From the NCBI GenBank assembly GCA_036507955.1, contig DATCIH010000093.1, positions 1-58,382 on the forward strand: a DNA stretch of 58,382 nucleotides. Direction: 5' to 3'. A program made the translations under genes and the position numbers. Shown in pieces: positions 44,634 to 54,464 of this stretch. This DNA comes from DATCIH01 sp036507955 (GTDB taxonomy: Bacteria; Bacillota; Clostridia; Clostridiales; Clostridiaceae). Numbering within the stretch: position 1 is the stretch's first letter; each line of letters opens with the position of its first letter. The notes beneath the pieces were generated by a model, which saw nothing but the letters and a program-made list of their open reading frames with translations, made no database searches and was not told where the DNA came from.

Positions 44634-45758
44634 TTAATCTTCGAATTCTATTAAGTTGTCCCAATCTCTGATTGTATCTATTAAATTTTCAACACTTGGA
44701 CTAAAACCATTTCTAACGTAGAAGCCAGAAACTGAATTGGCAACAAGCATAGAGGTTTTCAAGTCAAAACCAAGCATTAAGCCAAGGCAAAGCCCTCCAT
44801 TAAAATTATCTCCACCACCGGTAGAAAGCTTAGGTTTTTTAACATAAAGACTAGGAACTTCTTCAATGCAGTCCTTATCAAAGGAAACTGAATTTTTTAA
44901 TGTATGAACTACAACTGCATCAACAGTTAAGGTGTTAAATAAATATTTTCCCATTTCTTCTAAGGAAGGAAGGGCAGCATCTTTATTGAAGGATAAATAA
45001 ATTTGATTTAATTCATTTAAGTTAATTCCAAGAACAACTCTATAATATTTATTAAATTCTGAAATTAAATTCATGCATTCTTTAATATCATAAGCGGACC
45101 TTTCTGAAACATCTGCTAAATCAAAGAACATAGTATAATTTTTCATAGGAGCATGACCATCTAATACATCATCTAATATTCCTCTCATTATTTCATTAAA
45201 GCGAAGAACACTATTCCAATTAACCAGTCCAACTAAATCACTCTTTGTAAAGAAATCAGATAATTCTTCAAGACCTAATACATCTTTAATATATTTCCAA
45301 GTTAAGGCATGAAGGGTTTCTCTTTGGGATAGCATTATTTTCCCATCATTAAATTCTAAAGCTGTTGTATAGCCAGGATTACCAAAGGTATATAATGAAC
45401 AGTTTTGGGATAGACCTCTAAATATGCTGTCTATTTCTGGATATCCAAGAGCAGCCACACAATTTGTTTTAATTCCTAAGGCTCCCATGGAATTAGCAAG
45501 AATAGGAGCATTGCCTCCAAGCTTTGTAAATCTTTCACAAAGTTCGATACCACAGCTCATTCCTTTTTTTGATTGTACATAAACTCCGAATTCACCAATA
45601 TCATTAAAAAATTCGTTTTCTCCAGCCTCATTTTTTGATTTTACTACTCTCATTATTTTGTCAACAAAGCCATCTATTCCTATTGTGGCAGTTTTTTGAC
45701 CAATTGCTTCTGCATTTACTTTTAACAAGTCTATTGCTTGTTCTCTGAAACTGTTCAT
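44634..45758 (-). CDS. PfkB-family carbohydrate kinase
   Basis: 374 residues. The N-terminal GIDGFVDKIM, the substrate GGNAPILANSMGALG near 78-93 and the ATP/anion-hole GGGDNFNGGLCLG near 320 (catalytic Asp in GDNFNGG) mark a ribokinase-fold sugar kinase. No substrate subgroup is recognised; many of these act on ribose, fructose-6-phosphate or nucleosides. AGGAGG precedes the ATG by eight bases. It stands alone between the permease pseudogene and citrate synthase. Confidence 0.85.
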   Translation of the reverse strand: MNSFREQAIDLLKVNAEAIGQKTATIGIDGFVDKIMRVVKSKNEAGENEFFNDIGEFGVYVQSKKGMSCGIELCERFTKLGGNAPILANSMGALGIKTNCVAALGYPEIDSIFRGLSQNCSLYTFGNPGYTTALEFNDGKIMLSQRETLHALTWKYIKDVLGLEELSDFFTKSDLVGLVNWNSVLRFNEIMRGILDDVLDGHAPMKNYTMFFDLADVSERSAYDIKECMNLISEFNKYYRVVLGINLNELNQIYLSFNKDAALPSLEEMGKYLFNTLTVDAVVVHTLKNSVSFDKDCIEEVPSLYVKKPKLSTGGGDNFNGGLCLGLMLGFDLKTSMLVANSVSGFYVRNGFSPSVENLIDTIRDWDNLIEFED

Positions 45759-45860
45759 TTGTATTCCTCCTAAATGTTATATAAGCTTTTAAATAAAAAT
45801 ATAACATAAAATTTCGTAAATAGAAAGAAATAAATTTGCATTTATGATTATTATCAGATA

Positions 45861-47192
45861 TTAATCTCTTTCCCTAATTGGGGTATAGGGTTTTCTTTCT
45901 GCTACACTTTTATAAGCTGGTCTAATAATCTTTTGAGGCCCAATTAATTCTTCTATTCTATGAGCGCACCAACCTACAATTCTTGCAACGGCAAATATAG
46001 GAGTATAGAGCTCCCAGGGAATATTCAACATATCATAAACAAAGCCAGAATAGAAATCCACATTTGCACAAACAGGGCTATTAAGATTTCTAAACTCACT
46101 TAAAGCTTCTTTAGACAGTTCTTCTACCAACTCATATAGTTTATATTCATCAAAACGATCTTTTTCCTTTGCAAGTTCAGCTGCCTTTTCTTTTAAAAGT
46201 AGTGCCCTAGGGTCAGATATGGTGTATATGGCATGTCCAATTCCATATATAAGACCGGATTTATCGAAGGCTTCCTTTCTTAATAACTTAAAGAGGTAAG
46301 CTTTTATTTCCACTTTATTATCCCAGTTTTTTATATTCCGCTCTAAATCCTTCATCATTTGAATAACTTTGATGTTTGCTCCTCCATGCTTTGGACCTTT
46401 TAAAGAACCAACTGCAGCGGCAATAGCAGAATAAGTATCTGTACCAGTGGAAGAAACTACGTGGGTTACAAAGGCAGAATTGTTACCACCTCCATGTTCA
46501 GCATGAAGAACTAAGGAAAGATCTAAGATCTCAGCTTCTGTCTGAGTATATGAATTATCAGGTCTTATCATATAAAGTATATTTTCTGCTGCACCGAGTT
46601 CTGCTTTTGGTGAATGTATATAAAGGCTATTATTATGATAATAATGGGATTTTGCTTGATATCCGTAGGCCACTAAGGTTGGGAATTTTGCTATGAGCTC
46701 CATACTTTGTCTTAGTACGTTCTTTATGGAGGTATCATCTGGGTTATTATCATGAGAATACAAAACTAATATACTTCTCGCTAATTTATTCATAATGTCA
46801 TTACTTGGTATCTTAAGAATCATATCTTCTGTAAAATTAGAAGGCAGAGATCTAAAGCTGCCTATCATTTCATTAAACTGTAGAAGTTCTTCAAGGTTAG
46901 GCAATTTTCCAAAGAGTAACAGGTAGCAAACCTCTTCAAAACCTTTTCTTCCATCCTTTTGAAAGCCGTTAACTATATGCTTTATATTTATTCCTCTATA
47001 TTGGAGCCTTCCTTTGGAAGGTATCTTTTCATTGTCATCCATTATGTAGCCATGTACTTCACCTATTTCTGTAAGACCTACTAAAACTCCAGTACCATTA
47101 TTGTTCCTAAGTCCCCGCTTTACTCCATAGAGCTCGTAAAGCTCTGGATCAATCCTGTTTCTTTCAATAAGCTCTGAAAGGTTTGAAAGCAT
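45861..47192 (-). CDS. gltA: Citrate synthase
   Basis: 443 residues. Catalytic residues are His in LVLHAEHGGGNNS near 240, His in KGPKHGGAN near 275 and Asp in CANVDFYSG near 370. The RGLRNNNGTGVLVGLTEIG start and length are as in clostridial Si-type enzymes. It condenses acetyl-CoA and oxaloacetate. No aconitase or isocitrate dehydrogenase gene is beside it, as in many Clostridia with a partial cycle. The ATG at 47192 follows AGGGGG by five bases. Confidence 0.93.
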   Translation of the reverse strand: MLSNLSELIERNRIDPELYELYGVKRGLRNNNGTGVLVGLTEIGEVHGYIMDDNEKIPSKGRLQYRGINIKHIVNGFQKDGRKGFEEVCYLLLFGKLPNLEELLQFNEMIGSFRSLPSNFTEDMILKIPSNDIMNKLARSILVLYSHDNNPDDTSIKNVLRQSMELIAKFPTLVAYGYQAKSHYYHNNSLYIHSPKAELGAAENILYMIRPDNSYTQTEAEILDLSLVLHAEHGGGNNSAFVTHVVSSTGTDTYSAIAAAVGSLKGPKHGGANIKVIQMMKDLERNIKNWDNKVEIKAYLFKLLRKEAFDKSGLIYGIGHAIYTISDPRALLLKEKAAELAKEKDRFDEYKLYELVEELSKEALSEFRNLNSPVCANVDFYSGFVYDMLNIPWELYTPIFAVARIVGWCAHRIEELIGPQKIIRPAYKSVAERKPYTPIRERD

Positions 47193-47248
47193 TTCATCCC
47201 CCTGGTTTTTAATTATCAAGATAGTTCACCCCCTATATTTATTAAGAT

Positions 47249-47288
47249 GTATAAAACATAATATTTATACATTTATTATTAATAATAA
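47249..47288. promoter_or_regulatory. Two inverted repeats upstream of citrate synthase
   Basis: GTATAAA (47249-47255) with TTTATAC (47264-47270) and the perfect 16-base palindrome TTATTATTAATAATAA (47273-47288) lie 60-95 bases upstream of the start. They are A/T-only and could arise by chance, but the place suits an operator. Confidence 0.35.
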
Positions 47289-47360
47289 TACCAACAATTA
47301 TATTACAAAATCTATAGAAATTAAACATTTAATTTTCATTTTCCAAAAAATTAACAATTA

Positions 47361-48149
47361 TTAATTAAGACTGCTTAGTTTTTCTTCTATAAATTTAAAG
47401 AGTTTCTTGTATAGAAGATCTAATTCATAAGTCTTAGGAAGAAAAGAATAAAAAATATCCAGATAATTTTTCTCCATATAATATTTGAAGGTAAAATTAA
47501 AATTGAAATCAAGAACCCAACCTAATTCAAGAAGTCGTCTATCATAAGAATTTCTGATCATTTCATAGTCTACTCTTTCCTTTTTCATTAAAGCATTATA
47601 TATATCCTTTGAGTAAGTTTGTTCCTTGGGCAATTCATCTAAAGCAGCATTTGGAGAAGTTGCCTTATCTTTTTCATAGGAAGAAATAACATAGAAGATA
47701 TCTAACTTATCAGCATCTCTAATCAGAGCGCAATAAAGGAAGGTTTCTGGATCAATAGTATCTGGGATACATTTAGCATTGTGATACTTTATTGCAGCAT
47801 ACAAATACTCTTTTTCCTTCAAGGATAAGAAGCCTAATAGGTCTTCTTCCTCTAAAACGGTTAGACCTAGTTCAGCGTGGTTTATAGATTTAAAATCAGA
47901 ATAGGTTTTATAGGTAACAAATTGCTGGAATCTTCCTACGTCATGAAGGAGCGCTATAGCCTCAGATAAGAGCTGCTGATTTTCTGTAAGATTTAAAGAA
48001 GAAGATAATTCCTTCATTATATTACATACTCTTTTAGTATGATCTGCTTTTACCTTGAGATTTTGAACAACCAGAGGGTCCTTTGATGAAAAGGAACTAA
48101 CATAATAATCAAACCAAGTATATAAATAATTTATATTTTCTTTATCCAT
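47361..48149 (-). CDS. HD-domain phosphohydrolase
   Basis: 262 residues. Residues expected for the metal site are present: a histidine in KADHTKRV near 36, the HD pair of ALLHDVGRFQ near 69 and the histidine of NHAELG near 90, with a further aspartate in IRDADKLD near 142. HD proteins hydrolyse nucleotides or other phosphate esters. No partner domain is present. The start is the ATG at 48149, with GGAGG five bases upstream. Confidence 0.87.
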   Translation of the reverse strand: MDKENINYLYTWFDYYVSSFSSKDPLVVQNLKVKADHTKRVCNIMKELSSSLNLTENQQLLSEAIALLHDVGRFQQFVTYKTYSDFKSINHAELGLTVLEEEDLLGFLSLKEKEYLYAAIKYHNAKCIPDTIDPETFLYCALIRDADKLDIFYVISSYEKDKATSPNAALDELPKEQTYSKDIYNALMKKERVDYEMIRNSYDRRLLELGWVLDFNFNFTFKYYMEKNYLDIFYSFLPKTYELDLLYKKLFKFIEEKLSSLN

Positions 48150-48264
48150 AAAAACCTCCATTGAAATTGTTTCAATATAGTTATAAACTAATTGTAGATT
48201 TAATATTGATTATAACATCTTAAGGAAATAAATCACAGATAAAATAGATATAATGAGGTGCGTT

Positions 48265-49137
48265 ATGGATAGGGTTCAAGATGAAAAGGATGAAAGAGTA
48301 GAAGAATTTGTTTTAAAGTATAAAAATAAAGTCAAATTAGCAGGGATATCCCATCCACTTATAAAAGAGGTGCTAGCTTTAATGACCAATTCTAGGCCTA
48401 ATCCTAGAAAGCTATTTGTTATTGAAGGTTTATGGGCGCTGAAAAAGGCTAAGGATTATAAGCTTGAAATTGAAGCCTTTGCCCTATGTCCAGAATTTAT
48501 ACATAGCAGCGAGAATGAAAAGCTTGCAGATGATTATGTAGAACTAGCTTCTGACGCTTATGTATTGTCTAAAAAAGTATTTTTAAAAATAAGTGAGAGG
48601 GAGAATCCAGATGGGCTGCTAGCAATATGCAAGCTACCTACATTTACTTTTAAGGACATACCATTAAAGGAAGATAATCTTTTAGTAATACTAGATGGGC
48701 TGGAAATTCCAGGGAATATTGGAACGATAATAAGAACTGTTGATGGAGTTGGTGGAGATGGAGTAATATTATGTAACAGAAAAGCTAGACTAACCCATCC
48801 AAAACTAATTAAAAGCAGCCAAGGCTCAAATTTTACTGTTCCTATTGTTGAAGGGGAAGTTAAGGATATTAAAGCCTACCTTAGAGAAAATAATTTTAAA
48901 ATATATCTAACGGATACTAGAGCAGAAAAGGAATATTATGAAGCTTCTTACAAGGGTAGGATAGCTATCGTAGCTGGTAGTGAACGTTATGGTATATCTA
49001 GAGAATGGTATGAAGAGGATATAAATATGATTTCTATACCTATGTATGGTGATTGCGATTCATTAAATGTGGCAATTGCTACCACAATAGTATTATATGA
49101 AGCAAGTTTAAAACAAAAAGGGAAAATTATTAGATAG
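48265..49137 (+). CDS. SpoU/TrmH-family RNA methyltransferase
   Basis: 290 residues with an N-terminal L30e/L7Ae-like substrate domain and a C-terminal SPOUT domain. Motifs are LEIPGNIGTIIRT near 155, the SQGSNFTVPI strand near 190 and the NVAIATTIVLYE end near 275 with VAGSERYG before it. It methylates a ribose 2'-hydroxyl in rRNA or tRNA using SAM. GAGGTG precedes the ATG at 48265. It is not clearly linked to its neighbours. Confidence 0.9.
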   Translation: MDRVQDEKDERVEEFVLKYKNKVKLAGISHPLIKEVLALMTNSRPNPRKLFVIEGLWALKKAKDYKLEIEAFALCPEFIHSSENEKLADDYVELASDAYVLSKKVFLKISERENPDGLLAICKLPTFTFKDIPLKEDNLLVILDGLEIPGNIGTIIRTVDGVGGDGVILCNRKARLTHPKLIKSSQGSNFTVPIVEGEVKDIKAYLRENNFKIYLTDTRAEKEYYEASYKGRIAIVAGSERYGISREWYEEDINMISIPMYGDCDSLNVAIATTIVLYEASLKQKGKIIR

Positions 49138-49214
49138 ACGATGAATAATAGCTGTGATATATTAAAGTTATATATAAAATTAGCGGGTTTCATTTGCTAA
49201 TTGGGAGTGATAAT

Positions 49215-49874
49215 TTGAAGCTATCAAATTTTATTAAGAGTTCTAAGTTTATAAAGATCTCTATTTATGGGGTTATGATATGTTCCTTAGTTATATTGCT
49301 TGCCCTATATTTAAACTTGCCTAGTTATAACTTAGGGGCGGGTATATTATCATATAAGGATAAAAAATATATGTCAGAAAACTCAGAGTTTAAGCTTGAG
49401 CCTTTAAAGCTTGGGAAAATAATTGGTAAGCTTGGCAGGAAATTTATTTATACAATAAAGGATAATGATAACTATATAGTAGCTCAGGAAATTTTAGGAC
49501 CTACCTTAGTTTATAGAAAAGCAAATTTCAGTCCAGTTTATTATATAAACTTAAAAATATCTTCTATTAAAATTGAAAATGAGAAGTTTTTTTCTAGTAG
49601 TATAGTTTCAACAAATAAGGCAATTATTGACGATTTATTAGCTAGTCTTAAAGACCCAATAAAGCAGGACAGTGCTCCTTCGGAAATTATAACTAAGTTA
49701 AAGGTATATTTGCACTCTGAAGCTTTAAAGGGGCTAGATTATTATGTATATGTAAAGTTAGACAAATATAATAAGGTGTTTATAGATGAAATTGGAGATA
49801 AGGGTGAGCTTTTTTTAAATATACCTGCAGGGCCTAAATTTTCCTTATGGATAAATAATACGAAAAAAAACTAA
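49215..49874 (+). CDS. Membrane-anchored protein of unknown function
   Basis: 219 residues. One membrane segment (about 14-38) precedes a mixed outside domain without a recognised family. GKLGRKFIYTIKDNDNYIV near 75 and the KLKVYLHSEAL near 160 are well-formed strands and helices. The start is a TTG at 49215, with GGGAGTGAT upstream. Its stop is 17 bases before dnaE and the intergenic part lacks a terminator, so it may be co-transcribed with dnaE. Confidence 0.62.
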   Translation: MKLSNFIKSSKFIKISIYGVMICSLVILLALYLNLPSYNLGAGILSYKDKKYMSENSEFKLEPLKLGKIIGKLGRKFIYTIKDNDNYIVAQEILGPTLVYRKANFSPVYYINLKISSIKIENEKFFSSSIVSTNKAIIDDLLASLKDPIKQDSAPSEIITKLKVYLHSEALKGLDYYVYVKLDKYNKVFIDEIGDKGELFLNIPAGPKFSLWINNTKKN

Positions 49875-49892
49875 AGTAAGTTGGTGATTATA

Positions 49893-52800
49893 ATGTCTAA
49901 TATTGAGGGAAATATGGATTTTGTCCATTTACATGTTCATACAGAGTATAGTCTTCTTGATGGTTCAGGTAAAATATCAAAGATTATTTCCCGGGCAAAA
50001 GAGCTTGGCATGAAAAGCATTGCCATAACTGATCATGGAACAATGTATGGAGTTGTAGATTTTTATAAGGAAGCAGTGAAACAAGGTATAAAGCCTATTA
50101 TTGGTTGTGAAATTTATGTGGCAGAAAAGTCTATGCATATTAAACAAAATGATGGAGAAAATGAAACTTTTCATTTGGTGCTTTTAGTTGTAAATGAGAA
50201 GGGTTATAAAAATTTAATGAAGATTGTTACAGCCTCCTCCTTAGAAGGCTTTTATTATAAGCCAAGGGTAGATCATGCCTTTCTTGAAAAGCACTCGGAA
50301 GGTCTGATAGCAACTAGTGCCTGCTTAGGTGGTGAGGTGCAAAAAAATATAACGAAGAGGAATAGAAAAAAAGCTATTGCGGCAGCACTTTTTTATAAGG
50401 GTATATTTAAGGAAGGCTTTTACCTTGAGCTTCAAAATCATGGAATTGAGGATCAAGCTCTAGTTAATGAGGAATTATTAAAGCTATCTAAGGAACTAGA
50501 TATCCCATTGATTGCAAGCAATGACGTACATTATATAAGACAAGAGGATGCGAAAGCTCATGATGTTTTATTATGTATTCAAACAGGAAAAACCGTTGAG
50601 GACGAAAAAAGAATGCGTTACCCTTCAGACCAGTTCTATTTGAAATCACCGGAGGAGATGTACAAGCTTTTTTCTTATGAAAAGAAAGCTCTACAAAATA
50701 CTGTTGAAATAGCGGAAAAGTGCAATTTCACTTATGAGTTTCATGTATCTAAATTGCCTAAATTTCCAATTGAGACAGGAGAAGATGCATTTGATTATCT
50801 GAGAAACTTATGCTTAAAGGGAATGAAGGGAAAGTATGAAAATGTTACTAAGGAGCTGGAGGAAAGGTTAGAATATGAGCTTCAAGTCATAAAAACTATG
50901 GGGTATGTAGATTACTTTTTGATTGTCTGGGACTTTATAAGGTTTGCAGATGAAAACAATATATTTACAGGACCAGGTCGTGGAAGTGCAGCAGGATCAC
51001 TTGTTGCATATACCCTTAACATTACAAAGATAGATCCTATAAGATATGGCTTGATTTTTGAAAGGTTTTTGAATCCAGACAGAATATCTATGCCAGATAT
51101 TGATAGCGATTTTTGTTATGAAAGAAGACAAGAAGTAATTGACTATGTGGTAGCTAAATATGGGGCAAATAATGTATCTCAAATTGTAACCTTTGGTACT
51201 ATGGCTGCAAGAGCTTGTATAAGAGATGTTGGACGAGCAATGAATTATTCATATGCTGAGGTGGATAAGATTGCTAAAATGATTCCAACTCTTATTGGGA
51301 TAACAATAGATAAAGCTTTAGAGATAAATACTGAGCTTAATGCAATATACATTGATGATGATAGAACTAGGGAATTACTTGATGTAGCAAAGTCACTAGA
51401 GGGACTTCCAAGGCATACTGCAACCCATGCTGCTGGGGTAGTTATTGCCTCGGAGCCCTTAGTTAACTATGTACCGCTTCAACAAAATGAAGGGGGCATA
51501 GTAAGTCAATTTCCAATGGGAATCTTAGAGGAACTTGGACTCCTGAAAATGGACTTCTTAGGGCTTAGAACCCTTACGGTAATTCGAGATGCAGTGGAGA
51601 TAATTAGAAAAGTAAAGGGAATAAATATAGACCTTAGCAAATTAGATTTTGATGATGGAAAGGTCTATAGCATGATAGGAGAAGGAAAGACAGTAGGCGT
51701 TTTTCAACTTGAATCTCCAGGTATGACCACCTTTATGAAGGAATTAAAACCGGATAGTCTTGAGGATATAATAGCAGGAATAAGCTTATATCGCCCAGGT
51801 CCTATGGCAGAAATACCTAGATATATAGAAAATAAGAAGAATGTAGCCAATATAAAGTATGAAACTATGGAACTTGAACACATCTTAGGGGTAACCTACG
51901 GCTGCATGGTTTATCAGGAACAGGTTATGCAAATAGTTATGGATCTGGCGGGCTATTCTATGGGGAGAAGTGACCTAGTAAGACGTGCCATGTCAAAGAA
52001 AAAGCATAAGGTAATGGAAGAAGAAAGGCATAACTTTATATATGGTATAGTTAAGGAAAATGGAGAAATAGAGGTTCCTGGATGCATAAGAAATGGAATA
52101 AAGGAAGAGAGTGCAAATAAAATATTTGATTCTATGATGGATTTCGCGTCCTATGCGTTTAATAAATCTCATGCTGCAGCTTATGCAGTGGTAGCTTACC
52201 AAACAGGCTATCTTATGAGATATTATCCTACAGAATTTATAGCAGCAATGCTGAATAGTGTTCTTGGCATCAATGAAAAAATAGCTTATTATATTAGGTT
52301 TGCAAAGGAGCTTTCTATAGAAGTTCTTCCTCCAGATATAAATGAGAGTTATACTAAATTCACAGTTATTGGAGGTTCTATTAGATTTGGATTGGCAGCT
52401 ATAAAAAATGTAGGACAAAATGTTATAGAAAATATTATAAATGCTAGGGAAACAAAAGGAAAATTTTCAAGCTTAATGGATTTTTGTAGCAAAGTGGATG
52501 CAACAGGTGTAAATAAGAGGACTGTAGAAAGTATGATAAAGGCAGGAACCTTTGACAGCCTCAAAATTTATCGCTCTAAAATGCTTGCAGTATATGAAAA
52601 GGTTCTAGAAGGAGTTACAAACGAAAAGAAAAGGAATATTTCTGGACAAGTTAGTCTTTTTGATGCTTTAGGAGATTCAAAGCTAATGAATGAAGCAGAG
52701 GTTAAATTTCCCGATATAGAGGAATTTGATAAAAGATATCTTCTAATTATGGAAAAGGAAATGACAGGATTATATTTGACAGGTCATCCTTTAGAGGAGT

Positions 52801-53393
52801 TTGAAAGAATCTTAAAGTTTACAGTTGATACTAATATATCAGATATTGTCCAAAAGGAAGTTCTTGAAGAAGATGACCCTTTGATAGAAGTAGAATCTGT
52901 TAAGGATGAGGATAGGGTAATAATTGGAGGTATAATCTCAGAGGTTAGTAGAAAGCTAACAAGAAAAAATGATTATATGGCTTTTATTATATTGGAGGAT
53001 TTGTTTGCGTCAATAGAGGTTATAATATTTCCAAAGACCTTAGAAAGGTATAAGGCCTTAGTAAATGAAGATAGCTTAGTTGTTATTAAGGGAAGAGTCA
53101 GTATCAGAGAAAATGAGCCTCCTAAAATAATTTGCGAGGATATAAGACCTTTAAAAAAGCTTGAGGAATGTAAGCTATATATTCAAATAAATGATGATAG
53201 CTTCCTAGGACGCACAATTGAGGAGCTAAAACCTATTTTAAAGTTAAATAAGGGAAATGTGGCTGTAATAATCTGTACAAAAGAAGAGAAGAAGATCTAT
53301 AAGCTAGATAAGGAACTTTCGGTGGATATTAAGGACACTTTTGTTAACAGATTAAAGTCCATGTATGGAGAGGGGAATATAAAGATTACCTAA
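49893..53393 (+). CDS. dnaE: DNA polymerase III alpha subunit
   Basis: 1166 residues. The PHP domain opens with DFVHLHVHTEYSLLDG, then the palm with the acidic MPDIDSDFCYERR near 400 and further catalytic aspartate region near 555, a helix-hairpin-helix area near 830 and the OB-fold RVIIGGIISEVSRK near 1010. The full set of DnaE domains is present in standard order, so this is a complete gene. The start is the ATG at 49893, after TTGGTGAT; earlier in-frame GTG is less likely. It heads the dnaE-pfkA-pyk order typical of Clostridia. Confidence 0.97.
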   Translation: MSNIEGNMDFVHLHVHTEYSLLDGSGKISKIISRAKELGMKSIAITDHGTMYGVVDFYKEAVKQGIKPIIGCEIYVAEKSMHIKQNDGENETFHLVLLVVNEKGYKNLMKIVTASSLEGFYYKPRVDHAFLEKHSEGLIATSACLGGEVQKNITKRNRKKAIAAALFYKGIFKEGFYLELQNHGIEDQALVNEELLKLSKELDIPLIASNDVHYIRQEDAKAHDVLLCIQTGKTVEDEKRMRYPSDQFYLKSPEEMYKLFSYEKKALQNTVEIAEKCNFTYEFHVSKLPKFPIETGEDAFDYLRNLCLKGMKGKYENVTKELEERLEYELQVIKTMGYVDYFLIVWDFIRFADENNIFTGPGRGSAAGSLVAYTLNITKIDPIRYGLIFERFLNPDRISMPDIDSDFCYERRQEVIDYVVAKYGANNVSQIVTFGTMAARACIRDVGRAMNYSYAEVDKIAKMIPTLIGITIDKALEINTELNAIYIDDDRTRELLDVAKSLEGLPRHTATHAAGVVIASEPLVNYVPLQQNEGGIVSQFPMGILEELGLLKMDFLGLRTLTVIRDAVEIIRKVKGINIDLSKLDFDDGKVYSMIGEGKTVGVFQLESPGMTTFMKELKPDSLEDIIAGISLYRPGPMAEIPRYIENKKNVANIKYETMELEHILGVTYGCMVYQEQVMQIVMDLAGYSMGRSDLVRRAMSKKKHKVMEEERHNFIYGIVKENGEIEVPGCIRNGIKEESANKIFDSMMDFASYAFNKSHAAAYAVVAYQTGYLMRYYPTEFIAAMLNSVLGINEKIAYYIRFAKELSIEVLPPDINESYTKFTVIGGSIRFGLAAIKNVGQNVIENIINARETKGKFSSLMDFCSKVDATGVNKRTVESMIKAGTFDSLKIYRSKMLAVYEKVLEGVTNEKKRNISGQVSLFDALGDSKLMNEAEVKFPDIEEFDKRYLLIMEKEMTGLYLTGHPLEEFERILKFTVDTNISDIVQKEVLEEDDPLIEVESVKDEDRVIIGGIISEVSRKLTRKNDYMAFIILEDLFASIEVIIFPKTLERYKALVNEDSLVVIKGRVSIRENEPPKIICEDIRPLKKLEECKLYIQINDDSFLGRTIEELKPILKLNKGNVAVIICTKEEKKIYKLDKELSVDIKDTFVNRLKSMYGEGNIKIT

Positions 53394-53483
53394 GGAATGT
53401 GACCTAGTAGTACAATTGTTGCGATTTGTTACATTCAGTAGTAATATAATGTTATTAGAAATTGCAAAAGAAGGAGAGCGAAG

Positions 53484-54443
53484 ATGAAGACAATAGCAGT
53501 ACTAACAAGTGGTGGCGATGCGCCTGGAATGAATGCTGCAATAAGAGCAGTTGTAAGGATGGGCTTATATAAGGGCTTAAGAGTTATGGGTATTCAAAGG
53601 GGCTATAGTGGCCTTATAAGTGGTGAAATTTCTGAAATGACTAGCAAAACCGTTTCTGATATAATCCATAGAGGCGGAACAATATTAAGAACAGCAAGGA
53701 GCGAGGAATTTAAAACAGAGGAAGGCAGGCAAAAGGCTGTAAATGTACTTAATGTATTTGGAATTGATGGTCTGGTAGTAATTGGAGGAGATGGTTCCTT
53801 TAATGGAGCAAAGTATCTATCAAAGCTTGGGATTGCAACAGTAGGCATTCCAGGAACCATTGATAATGACCTTCAATATACGGATTATTCTATAGGTTTT
53901 GATACTGCAGTAAATACTGTTTTAGAAGCAATTAATAAATTAAAAGATACCTCAGCATCTCATGAGAGAGTAAGTGTAGTTGAGGTAATGGGTAGGCATT
54001 GTGGGGATATAGCTTTATTTGCAGGGTTAGGCGGAGGAGCTGAAAATATAATTGTTCCTGAAAAGGGTCTTCATTTAGATCAGGTTTGCAAATCAATACT
54101 GGAAGGAAAGCAGGTTGGTAAGCTTCATAGTTTAATAATTCTGGCGGAAGGTATTGCTAAATCCGAGGATTTAGCTAAATCTATTCAAGAAATAACTGGA
54201 ATAGAAACTAGAGCCACAACTCTTGGTCACATTCAAAGAGGTGGGAGTCCTTCTGCCTTTGATAGGATACTTGCTTCAAAGCTTGGGGTGAGAGCTGTTG
54301 AAATTCTTATAGAAGGAAAAACTTCTAGAGTTGTTGGAGTAAAGGGAAGTAATGTTATTGATGTAGATATAGAAGAAGCTTTGGCTATGAAAAGACATTT
54401 AGATGAGGACCTATATAAAATTGCCACAGCATTATCCTTTTAA
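53484..54443 (+). CDS. pfkA: ATP-dependent 6-phosphofructokinase
   Basis: 319 residues. GGDAPGMNA at 11-19, GGDGSFNGA near 102, the catalytic TIDNDL near 125 and the fructose-6-phosphate part MGRHCGDIAL near 170 are all expected for ATP-PfkA. The enzyme drives glycolysis and is often allosterically controlled by ADP and PEP. A TATAAT-like box at 53445-53450 lies upstream, but the -35 region is weak. It lies 21 bases before pyk. Confidence 0.97.
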   Translation: MKTIAVLTSGGDAPGMNAAIRAVVRMGLYKGLRVMGIQRGYSGLISGEISEMTSKTVSDIIHRGGTILRTARSEEFKTEEGRQKAVNVLNVFGIDGLVVIGGDGSFNGAKYLSKLGIATVGIPGTIDNDLQYTDYSIGFDTAVNTVLEAINKLKDTSASHERVSVVEVMGRHCGDIALFAGLGGGAENIIVPEKGLHLDQVCKSILEGKQVGKLHSLIILAEGIAKSEDLAKSIQEITGIETRATTLGHIQRGGSPSAFDRILASKLGVRAVEILIEGKTSRVVGVKGSNVIDVDIEEALAMKRHLDEDLYKIATALSF

Positions 54444-54464
54444 AAAAGTATAAGGAGGTAATAA

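Noticed and set aside
51993..52418. 141-codon minus-strand frame inside dnaE
   Set aside because: It lies opposite a well-conserved dnaE frame and has no family features.
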